Of a stretch of 64,000 nucleotides of DNA, positions 8,601 to 16,826 are shown one piece after another. Made by a program: the position numbers and the translations under genes. The stretch covers positions 372,001 to 436,000 of the forward strand of contig CALFMO010000006.1 in NCBI GenBank assembly GCA_937879855.1, in the 5' to 3' direction. This DNA comes from an uncultured Acidobacteriaceae bacterium. Lineage in GTDB: Bacteria; Acidobacteriota; Terriglobia; Terriglobales; Acidobacteriaceae. Numbering within the stretch: position 1 is the stretch's first letter; the number at the start of each line of letters is the position of its first letter. The notes under the pieces are model-generated. The model saw only the letters and a list, made by a program, of their open reading frames with translations, had not been told where the DNA came from and searched no databases.

Positions 8601-9080
8601 ATGCTTGGTGCAAAAGAGAGAGTTGGTCTAACTCTATGCCTAATTTTGTCCTTTTGCACGTCGCTCGCGTGGGCGAAGTGTCCGACGCTAACAGCAGAAG
8701 TATATGGTCAGATTCAATGTACCTTCAAACCTGATTACAAAGTATTGGTCACTCTGATCTTTAAGAAAAATCAGCTTGAGGCGTCCGCAGAAGAAACAGC
8801 GCTAGACCTTCACGACGACTCTTTTCGGGGTCGAATAGGGTTCGATACTTTTACTTCCTACAACCCGCTAACGGGAGGACATCAATGTAACAGGCAACCG
8901 ACCTCGGTGCTTGTAAGATTGGTCTCGGCGGAAGGGGCAGAGTGGGATCGAAAAGTATTAAAGTTCCCAAGTGATTTCGCGTACGACGAAAAAATAGGTG
9001 AATACAAACTCAAGTCTTCTCTCATTCTGAAGGGTTGGTGCGAATTCAAATGTTGCGGAGGGAGTTCGGCGCCCCGTTAA
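8601..9080 (+). CDS. Small secreted cysteine-containing protein of unknown function
   Basis: A 159-residue protein I do not recognise. It has a signal peptide (ERVGLTLCLILSFCTSLAWA) with probable cleavage after AWA, and a mature part of about 132 residues with several cysteines (KCPTLTAEV, QIQCTF, GHQCNRQ, WCEFKCCGGS), suggesting disulfides outside the cytoplasm. Predicted character is beta-rich (KVLVTLIFKKNQLEASAEET; LVRLVSAEGAEWDRKVLKF). GGAGGAAGGA about 10 nt before the ATG supports translation. Its base composition is visibly richer in A and T than the flanking genes, which hints at recent acquisition. Its neighbours on both sides run on the other strand, so it is a single-gene unit. Confidence 0.7.
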   Translation: MLGAKERVGLTLCLILSFCTSLAWAKCPTLTAEVYGQIQCTFKPDYKVLVTLIFKKNQLEASAEETALDLHDDSFRGRIGFDTFTSYNPLTGGHQCNRQPTSVLVRLVSAEGAEWDRKVLKFPSDFAYDEKIGEYKLKSSLILKGWCEFKCCGGSSAPR

Positions 9081-9099
9081 TCTCAAGCTACCCTCGTCC

Positions 9100-11532
9100 C
9101 TACTTATAGATCAAATACTTCTCCCGCATCTTCTGAAACTTCTGCAGTCCCTCCTGCCAATCCTGCGCGATCCGGCGCGGATCCTGGCCCGCCACCAGCG
9201 CGTCATAGACGCTCTGATTCATCAGCAATTCGGTCATGCGCTCCATCTTGAAATCCGCCGGATACAGCTTATGCAGCGCCGCCGCCAGCTCCATGCCCAA
9301 CTCCGGCGCGTCAAATCCGTTCCGGTCCGTAACCACGATATTCACGCCCTGACACACCTGGCCCGAGTAGTTGCTCGAGGTCGGCGTAAAGGTCACCGGC
9401 ACGAACCGCACTCCCGCGATCCCACGTCCATTCAAATACGCCGCCAGTTCCTTGCTCTTCATCCATGGCGCGCCTAACAACTCAAATGGAGTGTCCGTCC
9501 CACGTCCAACCGAAACATTCGTGTATTCAATGATCGCCACTCCCGGATACAGCGCCACCTCCGTCACGCTCCGCAAATTCGGCGAAGGATTCACCCAGAC
9601 CAGCCCCGTCGAATCGAACCAGTCTCCGCGCTGCCATCCCTCCATCGGCACCACCGTGAGCTTGGCGTTGATATTCCGTTCGACGTTAAACATCTTCGCC
9701 AGTTCGCCCATCGTCATTCCCGGCCGCACCGGAACCGTCCAGTAATCCGTAAAATTCTCTTTCCCCGCATCCGACACCGGACCTTGCACAAACGCTCCCG
9801 TCGCCGGATCCGGCCGATCCAGCACAATCAGCTCGATCCCGGCCGCTGCTGCTCCTTCCAGAAAATATCCCAGCGTAGTCTCGTACGTGTAATAGCGCGC
9901 TCCCGCATCCTGAACATCGAACACCACCGCATCCAGATTCTTCAGCACATCCGCCGGAGGACGCCGCGCCGCATCCGTCCCCCCATAGACGCTGTACACC
10001 GGAACACTGGTCGCAGAGTCCACGGAACTGCCGACGTTGGTCGTGTCGAGTTCGCCCGTCACTCCGTGCTCCGGACTGAAAATCGCATCCAGCGAAACTC
10101 CCGGTGCCTTGGCCAGCACATCAATCGTCCTCTGCCCCTGGCTATCGATTCCCGTCTGGTTCGTCACCACCCCGATGCGCTTTTTCCCGGCCGGAACTTG
10201 CGTGGGCGCCTGGGTGACCGGCTGCAGCACATCAAACCCATGCTCTTCGAGCACGTCGATTCCAGTCTTCACCTCCCCGTTCCGCGTGCTCATGTGCCGT
10301 GCCGCGCTGAGCGCCTCGTTATAGCCGGTAATGCTCTTCCAGCGCCGCGCCTCTTTTTCCTCCGGGTTCAAGGCCAGCGCCGCTGCCACTTCCGTCGCTA
10401 CTTTTGTTCGCAGCCCAATCGCATTTCCCTTCCCGCGCGGATGCACTGCATTGGTCAGCAAAACAATGTAGGTCTTCGTCGTGGGATCAATCCAGATGGA
10501 TGTCCCTGTGAAGCCCGTGTGACCAAACGATCCCACGGGCAGCAGGTCGCCACGATTCGACGAGAACGGGGAATCTATGTCCCAACCAAACCCGCGCAGC
10601 ACGGGCGCTTGCGGAGGCTGCTCCGGCGTGGTCATCTTCTCCACCGTCACCGCCGACAGAATTCCTCCGCCACCATTCAGCAGGGCCTGGGCAAACTTGG
10701 CCAAATCATCCGCTGTCGAAAACAGCCCCGCATGCCCCGCCACCCCGCCCATACGCCGCGCCGTCGGATCATGCACCACTCCCCGCAGCATGTGTTCGTT
10801 CTCGTCGTACTGCGTGGGCGCGATCTTCGGACGCCACGACGCCGGAGGCACAAACCGCGTCCGCGTCATCTTCAGCGGCGCAAAAACATGTTCGGTCGTG
10901 TACACATCAAGCGTCTCACCCGACACCTTCTCTAGCAAGGCGCCGAGCATGATGAAATTAATGTCGCTGTAAACGAACCCCGACCCCGGAGTCGTCTCTG
11001 GCGGCTCAACGAAGGCCAGTTGATAGGCGGTGTTCTTGCCTTCCCAGGGCGTCGTCAAATCCAGGTCGGGCGCCATCCCCGAATAGTGCGTCATCAACTG
11101 CCGCAGGGTGATGTCCTCTTTGCCATTCTGCGCAAACTCCGGCAGGTACTTCGCCACCGGATCATTCATCCGCACCTTGCCCTCTTCGAACAGTTGCATC
11201 ATCGCCGTAGTGGTCGCAATCACTTTGGTCAGCGACGCCAGGTCAAACACTGTATCCAGCGTCATCGGCTCGCGCCTGGGTTCGAGCGCCCGGTATCCAT
11301 AGGCCTTGCGATAAACCACCGCCCCGTCATGTCCCACGATTAGCACGGCTCCGGGAATGTTTCCATCGGCCACTGCCTGCTCGATGATGGAATCCACTCC
11401 GCCCAGGTGGACAAGCGTCGCCGGACGTTTCGCCGCCGGATGCTTCACCTCAGCCGCAGTCTGCGCGCACACGATTGCGAACACGCCGATAAGAGCGCAC
11501 CCAACCCGTAACCAGCAAAAATTGGAAGTCAT
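9100..11532 (-). CDS. Fusion of serine beta-lactamase-like hydrolase and NamZ-type (DUF1343) exo-beta-N-acetylmuramidase
   Basis: An 810-residue exported protein with two enzyme domains. After a signal peptide (VGCALIGVFAIVCAQTA), residues about 45-390 form a class C beta-lactamase/esterase-like domain with the SxxK nucleophile motif S100-L-T-K103, Y188-S-D190 and H338-T-G340. A linker near 395-420 leads to a DUF1343 domain (about 425-805) with KRIGVVTNQTGIDSQGQRTI, FSPEHGVTGELD, FDVQDAGARYYTYETTLGYF and LDRPDP. DUF1343 enzymes such as Bacteroidetes NamZ remove terminal N-acetylmuramic acid from peptidoglycan fragments; the serine hydrolase may act on muropeptide stems or esters. Both together suggest periplasmic cell-wall recycling. 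No other mur/nag recycling gene is nearby. The ATG at 11532 is chosen for the signal peptide, although its ribosome site is weak. Confidence 0.88.
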   Translation of the reverse strand: MTSNFCWLRVGCALIGVFAIVCAQTAAEVKHPAAKRPATLVHLGGVDSIIEQAVADGNIPGAVLIVGHDGAVVYRKAYGYRALEPRREPMTLDTVFDLASLTKVIATTTAMMQLFEEGKVRMNDPVAKYLPEFAQNGKEDITLRQLMTHYSGMAPDLDLTTPWEGKNTAYQLAFVEPPETTPGSGFVYSDINFIMLGALLEKVSGETLDVYTTEHVFAPLKMTRTRFVPPASWRPKIAPTQYDENEHMLRGVVHDPTARRMGGVAGHAGLFSTADDLAKFAQALLNGGGGILSAVTVEKMTTPEQPPQAPVLRGFGWDIDSPFSSNRGDLLPVGSFGHTGFTGTSIWIDPTTKTYIVLLTNAVHPRGKGNAIGLRTKVATEVAAALALNPEEKEARRWKSITGYNEALSAARHMSTRNGEVKTGIDVLEEHGFDVLQPVTQAPTQVPAGKKRIGVVTNQTGIDSQGQRTIDVLAKAPGVSLDAIFSPEHGVTGELDTTNVGSSVDSATSVPVYSVYGGTDAARRPPADVLKNLDAVVFDVQDAGARYYTYETTLGYFLEGAAAAGIELIVLDRPDPATGAFVQGPVSDAGKENFTDYWTVPVRPGMTMGELAKMFNVERNINAKLTVVPMEGWQRGDWFDSTGLVWVNPSPNLRSVTEVALYPGVAIIEYTNVSVGRGTDTPFELLGAPWMKSKELAAYLNGRGIAGVRFVPVTFTPTSSNYSGQVCQGVNIVVTDRNGFDAPELGMELAAALHKLYPADFKMERMTELLMNQSVYDALVAGQDPRRIAQDWQEGLQKFQKMREKYLIYK

Positions 11533-11903
11533 TTTTAGGATGATGCCTTTGACTCTACACAACTCGCCCACTCGCCTCAAGGTTACCCGAGGACAAAGTG
11601 CCACCAAAGCTACTCAGGTTACCGAACGCCAAATTCGTGCATCCCACCACCTTGGGCGGAATTACGAGGCGATGGAGTCGTGTGAAAGTCATTCTCGCGA
11701 GGGGCATCATCCCGAAGCCTGCATTTTCTCGAGCGAGGCGAGGAGCCTGCCCTAAGCGCAGTCGAAGGCATCTGGCGTGTGCCGTTCGCAGAAGACTTCC
11801 GAACCGCGCGGTTGTTGACGCCGACCTAAAAAGCAGTCAAATTAGTCGCGGAACGATAGCCCTCGGTAGCCGCCAAGCAAGAGTCACCTTTTAGGAGTAA
11901 GCC
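11533..11903. other. Intergenic region between divergent muramidase fusion and secreted-protein operon
   Basis: A 371-base stretch with no convincing gene. It contains a copy of the dispersed element CCTAAGCGCAGTCGAAGG (11751-11768) and a candidate promoter for the downstream pair of genes (11815-11842). A 98-residue frame and a 132-residue frame that cross it lack ribosome sites and recognisable protein features. Confidence 0.5.
11815..11842 (+). promoter_or_regulatory. Putative sigma-70 promoter of the two-gene secreted-protein operon
   Basis: TTGACG (11815-11820) and TCAAAT (11837-11842) are separated by 16 nt; the transcript would start near 11849 and give a leader of about 55 nt with AGGAG just before the TTG start at 11904. 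Matches are 5/6 and 4/6 to consensus. Confidence 0.35.
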
Positions 11904-13661
11904 TTGCCACCAGCCGACAGAACCTCGGTCCAACACGCCTCCGGGCAGCTCTGCGTGGCCTTGGCAATGTTTTTCGTTTTCTTTCTAGTGACACTGAACC
12001 TGGCATCCGCTCAAGGTTTCCAACAGCTACAAGCCGACGAGCAGCCGACCAGCATAAAAGGCACTGTACTCAACTCGATCACCCACGCTCCAATCGCTCG
12101 CGCCCTGGTCTTTTCCCCCGACAATCGTTTAGCTGCGCTGACCGATGGCGAGGGCAACTTTTCCTTCTCCCTGCCGAAGCCCGACAGCAACGGTGTTCTT
12201 GTTTTCAATGGCAGTCCTTCAGGACTCATGGCCCGCAAGCCAGGCTTCCTCAACGATCCTAATGACCACCGGCAGACCGAGACTTCGGGAAGCGAACTCA
12301 CCATAACGATCCCGCTCATGCCCGAAGCGCTGATCAAGGGCCGCGCCGTCTCTCCCGACTCCGATCCAACGCCGGGAATCACCGTCCAACTCTACTCGCG
12401 ACAGGTGCAAGACGGCATGCCCAGATGGGTGCAGATGGGCTCAACGCGAGCCAATTACAACGGCGAGTTCCGCTTTGCCGAACTGCTACCTGGAAATTAC
12501 AAACTGATGAGTAATGAGTCGATGGACAACGATCCCGCGATCACTGTTCCCGGCGGTCAGCAATTCGGCTTTCCTCCTGTCTATTACCCCGGCGTCGCGG
12601 ATTTCGCCTCCGCCGGAACAATTCAACTCACAGCTGGACAAACTGTCCAAGTCGATCTTCCGCTCACTCGCCAGCCTTACTACCCCGTGAGAATTCCGGT
12701 CACGAGTCCGCAGCCAAATGCATTCAACATTACTGTTTCCGTGCAGGGACACCGCGGCCCAAGTTATTCGCTTGGCTACAACGAGCAGAATCAGCGCATC
12801 GAGGGACTACTGCCCAAGGGAAATTATCTAGTCGAGGCTGAGTTCTATGGCCAGAATTCGGTAAGCGGATCGGCTCACCTTGCAGTCGCCGGCGCGCCGG
12901 CCGAAGGCTCGATTCTGAACCCCATTCCTAACAGTTCCATCGCTGTGCACGTGACCGAAGAGTTCACTTCGACGACCTTGGAAGAAAGCTCTGCGACTTT
13001 CTCACGCGACGGAGGAAACTCTTTTTCAGTACATGGTCCGCGGGCCTATCTGCAGATCAATGCCGAACCAGCGGACGATTTCGAACGCCAGGGCGCATGG
13101 CTTCGTCCGCCAACCGGACCGTCCGATGAGGCGATAGTTCTCGACAACCTGCGACCCGGCCGTTATTGGTTGCGCCTGCATTCGTCCCGTGGTTACGTGG
13201 CAAGCGCCAGCATGGGCGGAGTCGATGTGCTGCATCAACCGTTGGTTGTCTCTCCAGGTTCGAGCACGTCCATTGAAGTCACCGTGCGCGACGATATGGC
13301 AGAGCTCGAGGGCAAAGTGGCGGGTATCACTCCGCCAACAGTAGGCAACTCGACGATGTTCCAGGGAATTCAGCAACTCGTCCGCGAAGCCCGACATACC
13401 CCGGCTTGGGTCTACTGCATTCCTCTCCCCGACAGCTCCGGGCAATTTCAGCAGCTTCCAGTATCTCCCGACGGAACGATCGACACTTCGCAAATGGTTC
13501 CGGGCGCTTACCGTGTGATGGCTTTCGCGGATCAGCAGCCGAACCTTCCCTACCGGGACGCGGTGGCCATGCGTGCGTATGAATCCAAGGGTCAAGTCGT
13601 CCATCTGCCAGCCGGACAAAAAACCAGTGTGCAATTGCAACTCATTCCCAGCATCGAGTGA
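11904..13661 (+). CDS. Secreted carboxypeptidase-regulatory-like / prealbumin-fold repeat protein (first of two)
   Basis: A 585-residue exported protein. TTG at 11904 is preceded by TTAGGAG at 7 nt and followed by a signal peptide (VALAMFFVFFLVTLNLASA). Residues about 45-125 form a carboxypeptidase regulatory-like beta-sandwich (SIKGTVLNSITHAPIARALV, TDGEGNFSFSLP), and a second copy follows at 130-200 (ALIKGRAVSPDSDPTPGITVQLYSR split over the strand, GEFRFAELLPGNYKLM). The rest is beta-rich with DNLRPGRYWLRL and MVPGAYRVMAFAD motifs, each ending a sandwich unit. Such repeat proteins are hugely expanded in Acidobacteriota, often next to TonB receptors or sigma-regulated operons; their role may be surface adhesion or sugar binding. 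The next gene begins 3 nt downstream and is a paralogue. Confidence 0.82.
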   Translation: MPPADRTSVQHASGQLCVALAMFFVFFLVTLNLASAQGFQQLQADEQPTSIKGTVLNSITHAPIARALVFSPDNRLAALTDGEGNFSFSLPKPDSNGVLVFNGSPSGLMARKPGFLNDPNDHRQTETSGSELTITIPLMPEALIKGRAVSPDSDPTPGITVQLYSRQVQDGMPRWVQMGSTRANYNGEFRFAELLPGNYKLMSNESMDNDPAITVPGGQQFGFPPVYYPGVADFASAGTIQLTAGQTVQVDLPLTRQPYYPVRIPVTSPQPNAFNITVSVQGHRGPSYSLGYNEQNQRIEGLLPKGNYLVEAEFYGQNSVSGSAHLAVAGAPAEGSILNPIPNSSIAVHVTEEFTSTTLEESSATFSRDGGNSFSVHGPRAYLQINAEPADDFERQGAWLRPPTGPSDEAIVLDNLRPGRYWLRLHSSRGYVASASMGGVDVLHQPLVVSPGSSTSIEVTVRDDMAELEGKVAGITPPTVGNSTMFQGIQQLVREARHTPAWVYCIPLPDSSGQFQQLPVSPDGTIDTSQMVPGAYRVMAFADQQPNLPYRDAVAMRAYESKGQVVHLPAGQKTSVQLQLIPSIE

Positions 13662-13664
13662 ACC

Positions 13665-15365
13665 TTGACGAGTCACTCCATCTCGAACTCTTCATTCTTT
13701 AGCGTGACCGCGCTCTTTCTGTTCGGCGTCGGAGCATGTGCTGCAGCGCAGTCACCGGCAGCGCCTCAAGCAGCAAGCTCGAGCGGTAACTACAGAATCG
13801 CTGGCGTTGTAGTCAGTAAAGTTGACGGCCACCCTCTCGCGCGCGCTCGCATCACCGTCAGGGACGCGAAGGATCCGCAGAAGTTTGAGTCCCTGCTGAC
13901 TGCTGAAGACGGCAAGTTCGAGTTCACCGGAGTGCCCGCGGGCAAGTACGATCTTCATGGCGCAAAGCGTGGCTTCATCCAGGCCTCGTATGATCAGCAC
14001 GAGCGCTTCTCGACCGCGATTGTGACCGGGGTCGGCCTCGACACCGAAGATCTAGTCCTACGCCTCCCACCCACAGCAATCATTTCGGGGAAGGTCATCG
14101 ATGAATCGGGAGATCCGGTTCGCCGCGCCAGCGTTGCTCTCTATTTCGACGATCACAGCAGCGGCGTAAACCTAATTCGGCAGATTCGCGGCGCGCAGAC
14201 CGACGATCAGGGATCGTATGAGATTGCCGGCTTAATGCCCGGCACTTATTTTCTATCGGTAAACGCAAAGCCGTGGTACGCCGTTCATCCAAACACGAAC
14301 CCGTCTGATTCCCCGGCGAAGGGGAAATCTGCAGGTGCCGCCAGTGCCGACGCCTCTACCTTCGATCGATCTCTCGACGTGACTTATCCACTCACTTACT
14401 ACTCCGACGTTACCGACGCTGACAGTGCAACTCCCATACCGATCGCCGGCGGCGAGCGCCTCCAAATAGAATTTCACTTGAACCCGGTACCCTCTCTACG
14501 TCTCCTTTTCCGTGTGCCAGACAATGGCGGGAAGGGACAAATTTTTCCCGGCATTCAGCAACCCGCGTTTGATGGTGAGACATTTTTGCAGCATGACGGC
14601 ATGCGCATGCTATCGCCCGGCCTTATCGAACTTACCGGAATTCCCGCGGGCCGCTACAACGTCCGCCTCAACGGCCCCGATTCAGCGCTCCAAATGAAAG
14701 GAGTCGATCTCACCAAAGATGGCGAGGAGATCGACACCTCCCACGCCGAAGCCTTGAGCACCGTCAAGATCTCTGTGCAAACGCCCGCAGAAGCGACTCT
14801 GCCACCCCGCCTATTCGTTGGGCTGCGTTCAGGAAGCAGAGCTTTTTCCCGGGCGCTACCACTCAATCCAAAGGGAGAAGCGGAGATTCCGGAAATCTCT
14901 GCCGGACGCTACGAGGTGCAAGTGTGGGGCGCCGGCAAACCCTACTCCATCGCGCACATTTCCGCCGAAGGCGCCGAAGTCTCGGGCCATTCCATCGCAG
15001 TGACCGCGGGCTCGTCGCCTTCGGTTGCGCTCACGGTAGTAGGCGGCAGCATCAACGTAGAAGGCATAGCACGGCGTGCAGGCAAGCCTTTCGCGGGAGC
15101 GATGGTTGTGCTGGTCCCCAAAAATCCAGAGGGCGACCGCAGTCTGTTCCGTCGCGATCAGACCGACCTCGACGGTACATTCAATCTGCAAAATGTAGTG
15201 CCCGGTTCCTACACCGTTCTGGCCATCGAAAACGGATGGGATTGGGATTGGTCTCAACCCGGCGTGATCGCCGCCTACGCGAATCACGGGAGCAGTGTCG
15301 AGGTCGGCAATCATTTCGGCCGCGTAGTGAAACTTCCAGAAGCTGTCGAAGTTCAATCCAAATGA
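13665..15365 (+). CDS. Secreted carboxypeptidase-regulatory-like repeat protein (second of two)
   Basis: A 566-residue paralogue of the preceding protein, starting at TTG 13665 just 3 nt after its stop, which suggests translational coupling. The signal peptide covers about residues 8-28 (FFSVTALFLFGVGACAAAQ). Beta-sandwich units are readable at about 42-115 (YRIAGVVVSKVDGHPLARAR, EDGKFEFTGVPAGKYDL), 125-195 (AIISGKVIDESGDPVRRASV, DQGSYEIAGLMPGTYFLS) and 465-545 (SINVEGIARRAGKPFAGAMV, DGTFNLQNVVPGSYTVLA). The GxFxxxxLxPGxYxL pattern marks the end of each unit. No catalytic domain is visible. Function is unknown beyond the family's envelope or extracellular location. Confidence 0.82.
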   Translation: MTSHSISNSSFFSVTALFLFGVGACAAAQSPAAPQAASSSGNYRIAGVVVSKVDGHPLARARITVRDAKDPQKFESLLTAEDGKFEFTGVPAGKYDLHGAKRGFIQASYDQHERFSTAIVTGVGLDTEDLVLRLPPTAIISGKVIDESGDPVRRASVALYFDDHSSGVNLIRQIRGAQTDDQGSYEIAGLMPGTYFLSVNAKPWYAVHPNTNPSDSPAKGKSAGAASADASTFDRSLDVTYPLTYYSDVTDADSATPIPIAGGERLQIEFHLNPVPSLRLLFRVPDNGGKGQIFPGIQQPAFDGETFLQHDGMRMLSPGLIELTGIPAGRYNVRLNGPDSALQMKGVDLTKDGEEIDTSHAEALSTVKISVQTPAEATLPPRLFVGLRSGSRAFSRALPLNPKGEAEIPEISAGRYEVQVWGAGKPYSIAHISAEGAEVSGHSIAVTAGSSPSVALTVVGGSINVEGIARRAGKPFAGAMVVLVPKNPEGDRSLFRRDQTDLDGTFNLQNVVPGSYTVLAIENGWDWDWSQPGVIAAYANHGSSVEVGNHFGRVVKLPEAVEVQSK

Positions 15366-15412
15366 GCGACCGCATTTCCTGTTTCGGAGGCGCTTCGCAA
15401 TCACTTTGCAGT

Positions 15413-15892
15413 TCACTCGGTGTGGCTTCTCGACTTTGTTTCTTGTTGGTTAAGCTTTTCCGCGGCAAGCAATCCGAGCTTCTTCAGCGATCGATAGGCT
15501 TGTTCTTTCTCTCTGTCGGACAAGACTGACATGAGCGCCTCGAGATCCTTTGCATGCTGTTCGAAGCAGGATCCCGCCAGCCGCTTCCCCTGTTGCGTCA
15601 GTTCCACCACGCGCGCGCGTCGATCACTCGGGCTCGACTTGCGGACCACCAAACCAAGTTTCTCGAGACGGTCAACCGCCGCCGTCATCGAACCGCTGGC
15701 CAGGAGCACTTTGTCCTGGATCCCCGAGATCGTGAGCGGCCCCTTGTGTAACAGGGCCTCCAGCGCTGCGAAATCAGTCAGGCAGAGCCCCGCTTTTCTA
15801 ATGCTCTCCTCAGCCAACAGAGTCAGCACGCGGTGGCTTCTCATAAGGACGAGCCAGAGTCGAGGAGCGGAAATGCTGTGGCTTTTCCTCAC
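15413..15892 (-). CDS. MarR-family transcriptional regulator, second gene of a doxX-marR operon
   Basis: A 159-residue winged-helix regulator. A longer frame exists upstream but would overlap doxX by about 68 nt; the GTG at 15892 has GGGAGG at 5 nt and begins 13 nt after the doxX stop, so I chose it. The wHTH is clear: LTDFAALEALLHKGPLTISGIQDKVLLASGSMTAAVDRLEKLGLVVRKSSPSDRRARVVELTQQGKRL (read in pieces), including the wing DRRARVVELT. The dimerisation helices lie at both ends. Co-transcription with doxX and a 16-bp perfect palindrome in front of the operon suggest autoregulation. MarR proteins commonly sense phenolics or oxidants; the ligand here is unknown. Confidence 0.9.
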   Translation of the reverse strand: MRKSHSISAPRLWLVLMRSHRVLTLLAEESIRKAGLCLTDFAALEALLHKGPLTISGIQDKVLLASGSMTAAVDRLEKLGLVVRKSSPSDRRARVVELTQQGKRLAGSCFEQHAKDLEALMSVLSDREKEQAYRSLKKLGLLAAEKLNQQETKSRSHTE

Positions 15893-15905
15893 CAGTTCCT
15901 CCCAG

Positions 15906-16370
15906 TCATATCTTGGTCTTGTCGCTCGTCCGGGAAGACAACGCTCGATCGACCGAAGCTGCTCCTGCACCACGAATCATCAAAAGCACCGTGATCGCCA
16001 GCGCCAGAAGGTGATACTCAAAACCTTCTCCCTTCTGGGTTCCTGTCCAGTTCGCGAAAAAACCGAACCGGTAGTGAACCGTCGTGACGGCTACGATCAT
16101 GTTGCAAAAAATTCCAAAAGCCGCAATTCGAGTGAGCAGGCCGAAGATCAAACCTAGTCCTCCGAAAAATTCTGCCGAAATCGCCAGAAAAGCCAGTGGC
16201 GCCGGAATGTGCATCACTCCAGTGAAGAAACCCATCGTACCTTTGAAGCCATATCCCCCGAACCACCCCAGCATCTTCTGTGCGCCATGCGCGAAGAAAA
16301 CGACGCCTAGTACGAATCGAACAATCGTGGTTGCAACGTCATTATCGGTGGCAATCAGTTTGCGAATCAT
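15906..16370 (-). CDS. DoxX-family small integral membrane protein
   Basis: A 154-residue, four-helix membrane protein of the DoxX/SURF4-like family. The ATG at 16370 has a GGAGGGA box at 6 nt. Family features are VRFVLGVVFFAHGAQKMLGWFGG in the first helix, the loop with a putative amphipathic segment, AFLAISAEFFGGLGLIFGLLTRIAA in the second, and helices 3 and 4 around FGIFCNMIVAVTTVH and YHLLALAITVLLMI. DoxX proteins are named after a thiosulfate:quinone oxidoreductase subunit of Acidianus but most bacterial members are uncharacterised and respond to oxidative or quinone stress. It is followed closely by a marR gene. Confidence 0.88.
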   Translation of the reverse strand: MIRKLIATDNDVATTIVRFVLGVVFFAHGAQKMLGWFGGYGFKGTMGFFTGVMHIPAPLAFLAISAEFFGGLGLIFGLLTRIAAFGIFCNMIVAVTTVHYRFGFFANWTGTQKGEGFEYHLLALAITVLLMIRGAGAASVDRALSSRTSDKTKI

Positions 16371-16428
16371 GAAATCCCTCCATCGCAGGATTGTTGCCCA
16401 AGCGGGCATACCTGAATTGAGATGAATT

Positions 16429-16444
16429 ATCCTCATATGAGGAT
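16429..16444. promoter_or_regulatory. 16-bp perfect palindrome, probable MarR operator
   Basis: ATCCTCATATGAGGAT is a perfect dyad located 59-74 nt upstream of the doxX start. Its edge overlaps a GATAAT -10-like element on the minus strand. Position and size fit the operator of a MarR dimer, and the only regulator in the operon is MarR. Confidence 0.55.
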
Positions 16445-16553
16445 TCTTTTTATCGAGGTATTTAGACAAACAGACAGGCAACTAGAATTAGGGCGTGATA
16501 AACCGACCTACCTGAGCGGTGGATAACCGATCACATCCGCCTCCGCGTCGGAG

Positions 16554-16630
16554 TGGTGGGCAGTGCAGGACTCGAACCTGCGACCTCCTGCTTGTAAGGC
16601 AGGCGCTCTAACCAGCTGAGCTAACCGCCC
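16554..16630 (-). tRNA. tRNA-Val (anticodon TAC)
   Basis: Read on the minus strand, the 77 bases fold as a standard cloverleaf. The acceptor arms are GGGCGGT and ACTGCCC (one G-U), the D-arm TTAGCTCAGCTGGTTAGAGC, the anticodon stem CCTGC/GCAGG with loop CTTACAA and anticodon TAC, the T-arm with GGTTCGAGTCC, and the 3' CCA is encoded. Anticodon TAC reads valine GTA/GTG codons. Confidence 0.97.
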
Positions 16631-16826
16631 CTCCCAGGTTCGCGCGACCAGATTGGCGCGTCTCGGAACTTAATTTGAGGGGAAATCCCGCAAACCAACG
16701 CTCTCCCGAGTATACGCGAGCTCAGAAAAAACCTTCAAACGCAAGGCTCGCGCGACCAGCCGCGGCGCACTCATCAGAACGCGTCCCTGGCTCTGCCCTA
16801 CTCCGCGCCCCTGCTAGACTTGCTCG

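Noticed and set aside
9784..10935. A 383-residue plus-strand open frame inside the hydrolase-muramidase fusion gene
   Set aside because: It lies fully antisense to a gene with clear enzyme motifs, is rich in Arg/His as expected from a complementary frame of a GC-rich gene, and has no ribosome site.
11598..11894. A possible small gene in the 11.5-11.9 kb intergenic region
   Set aside because: No ribosome site, no hydrophobic or conserved pattern, and it overlaps a candidate promoter and a dispersed repeat.
16554..16630. Integration site (att) at the tRNA-Val 3' end
   Set aside because: No integrase gene and no second copy of the tRNA 3' end are visible in the window.
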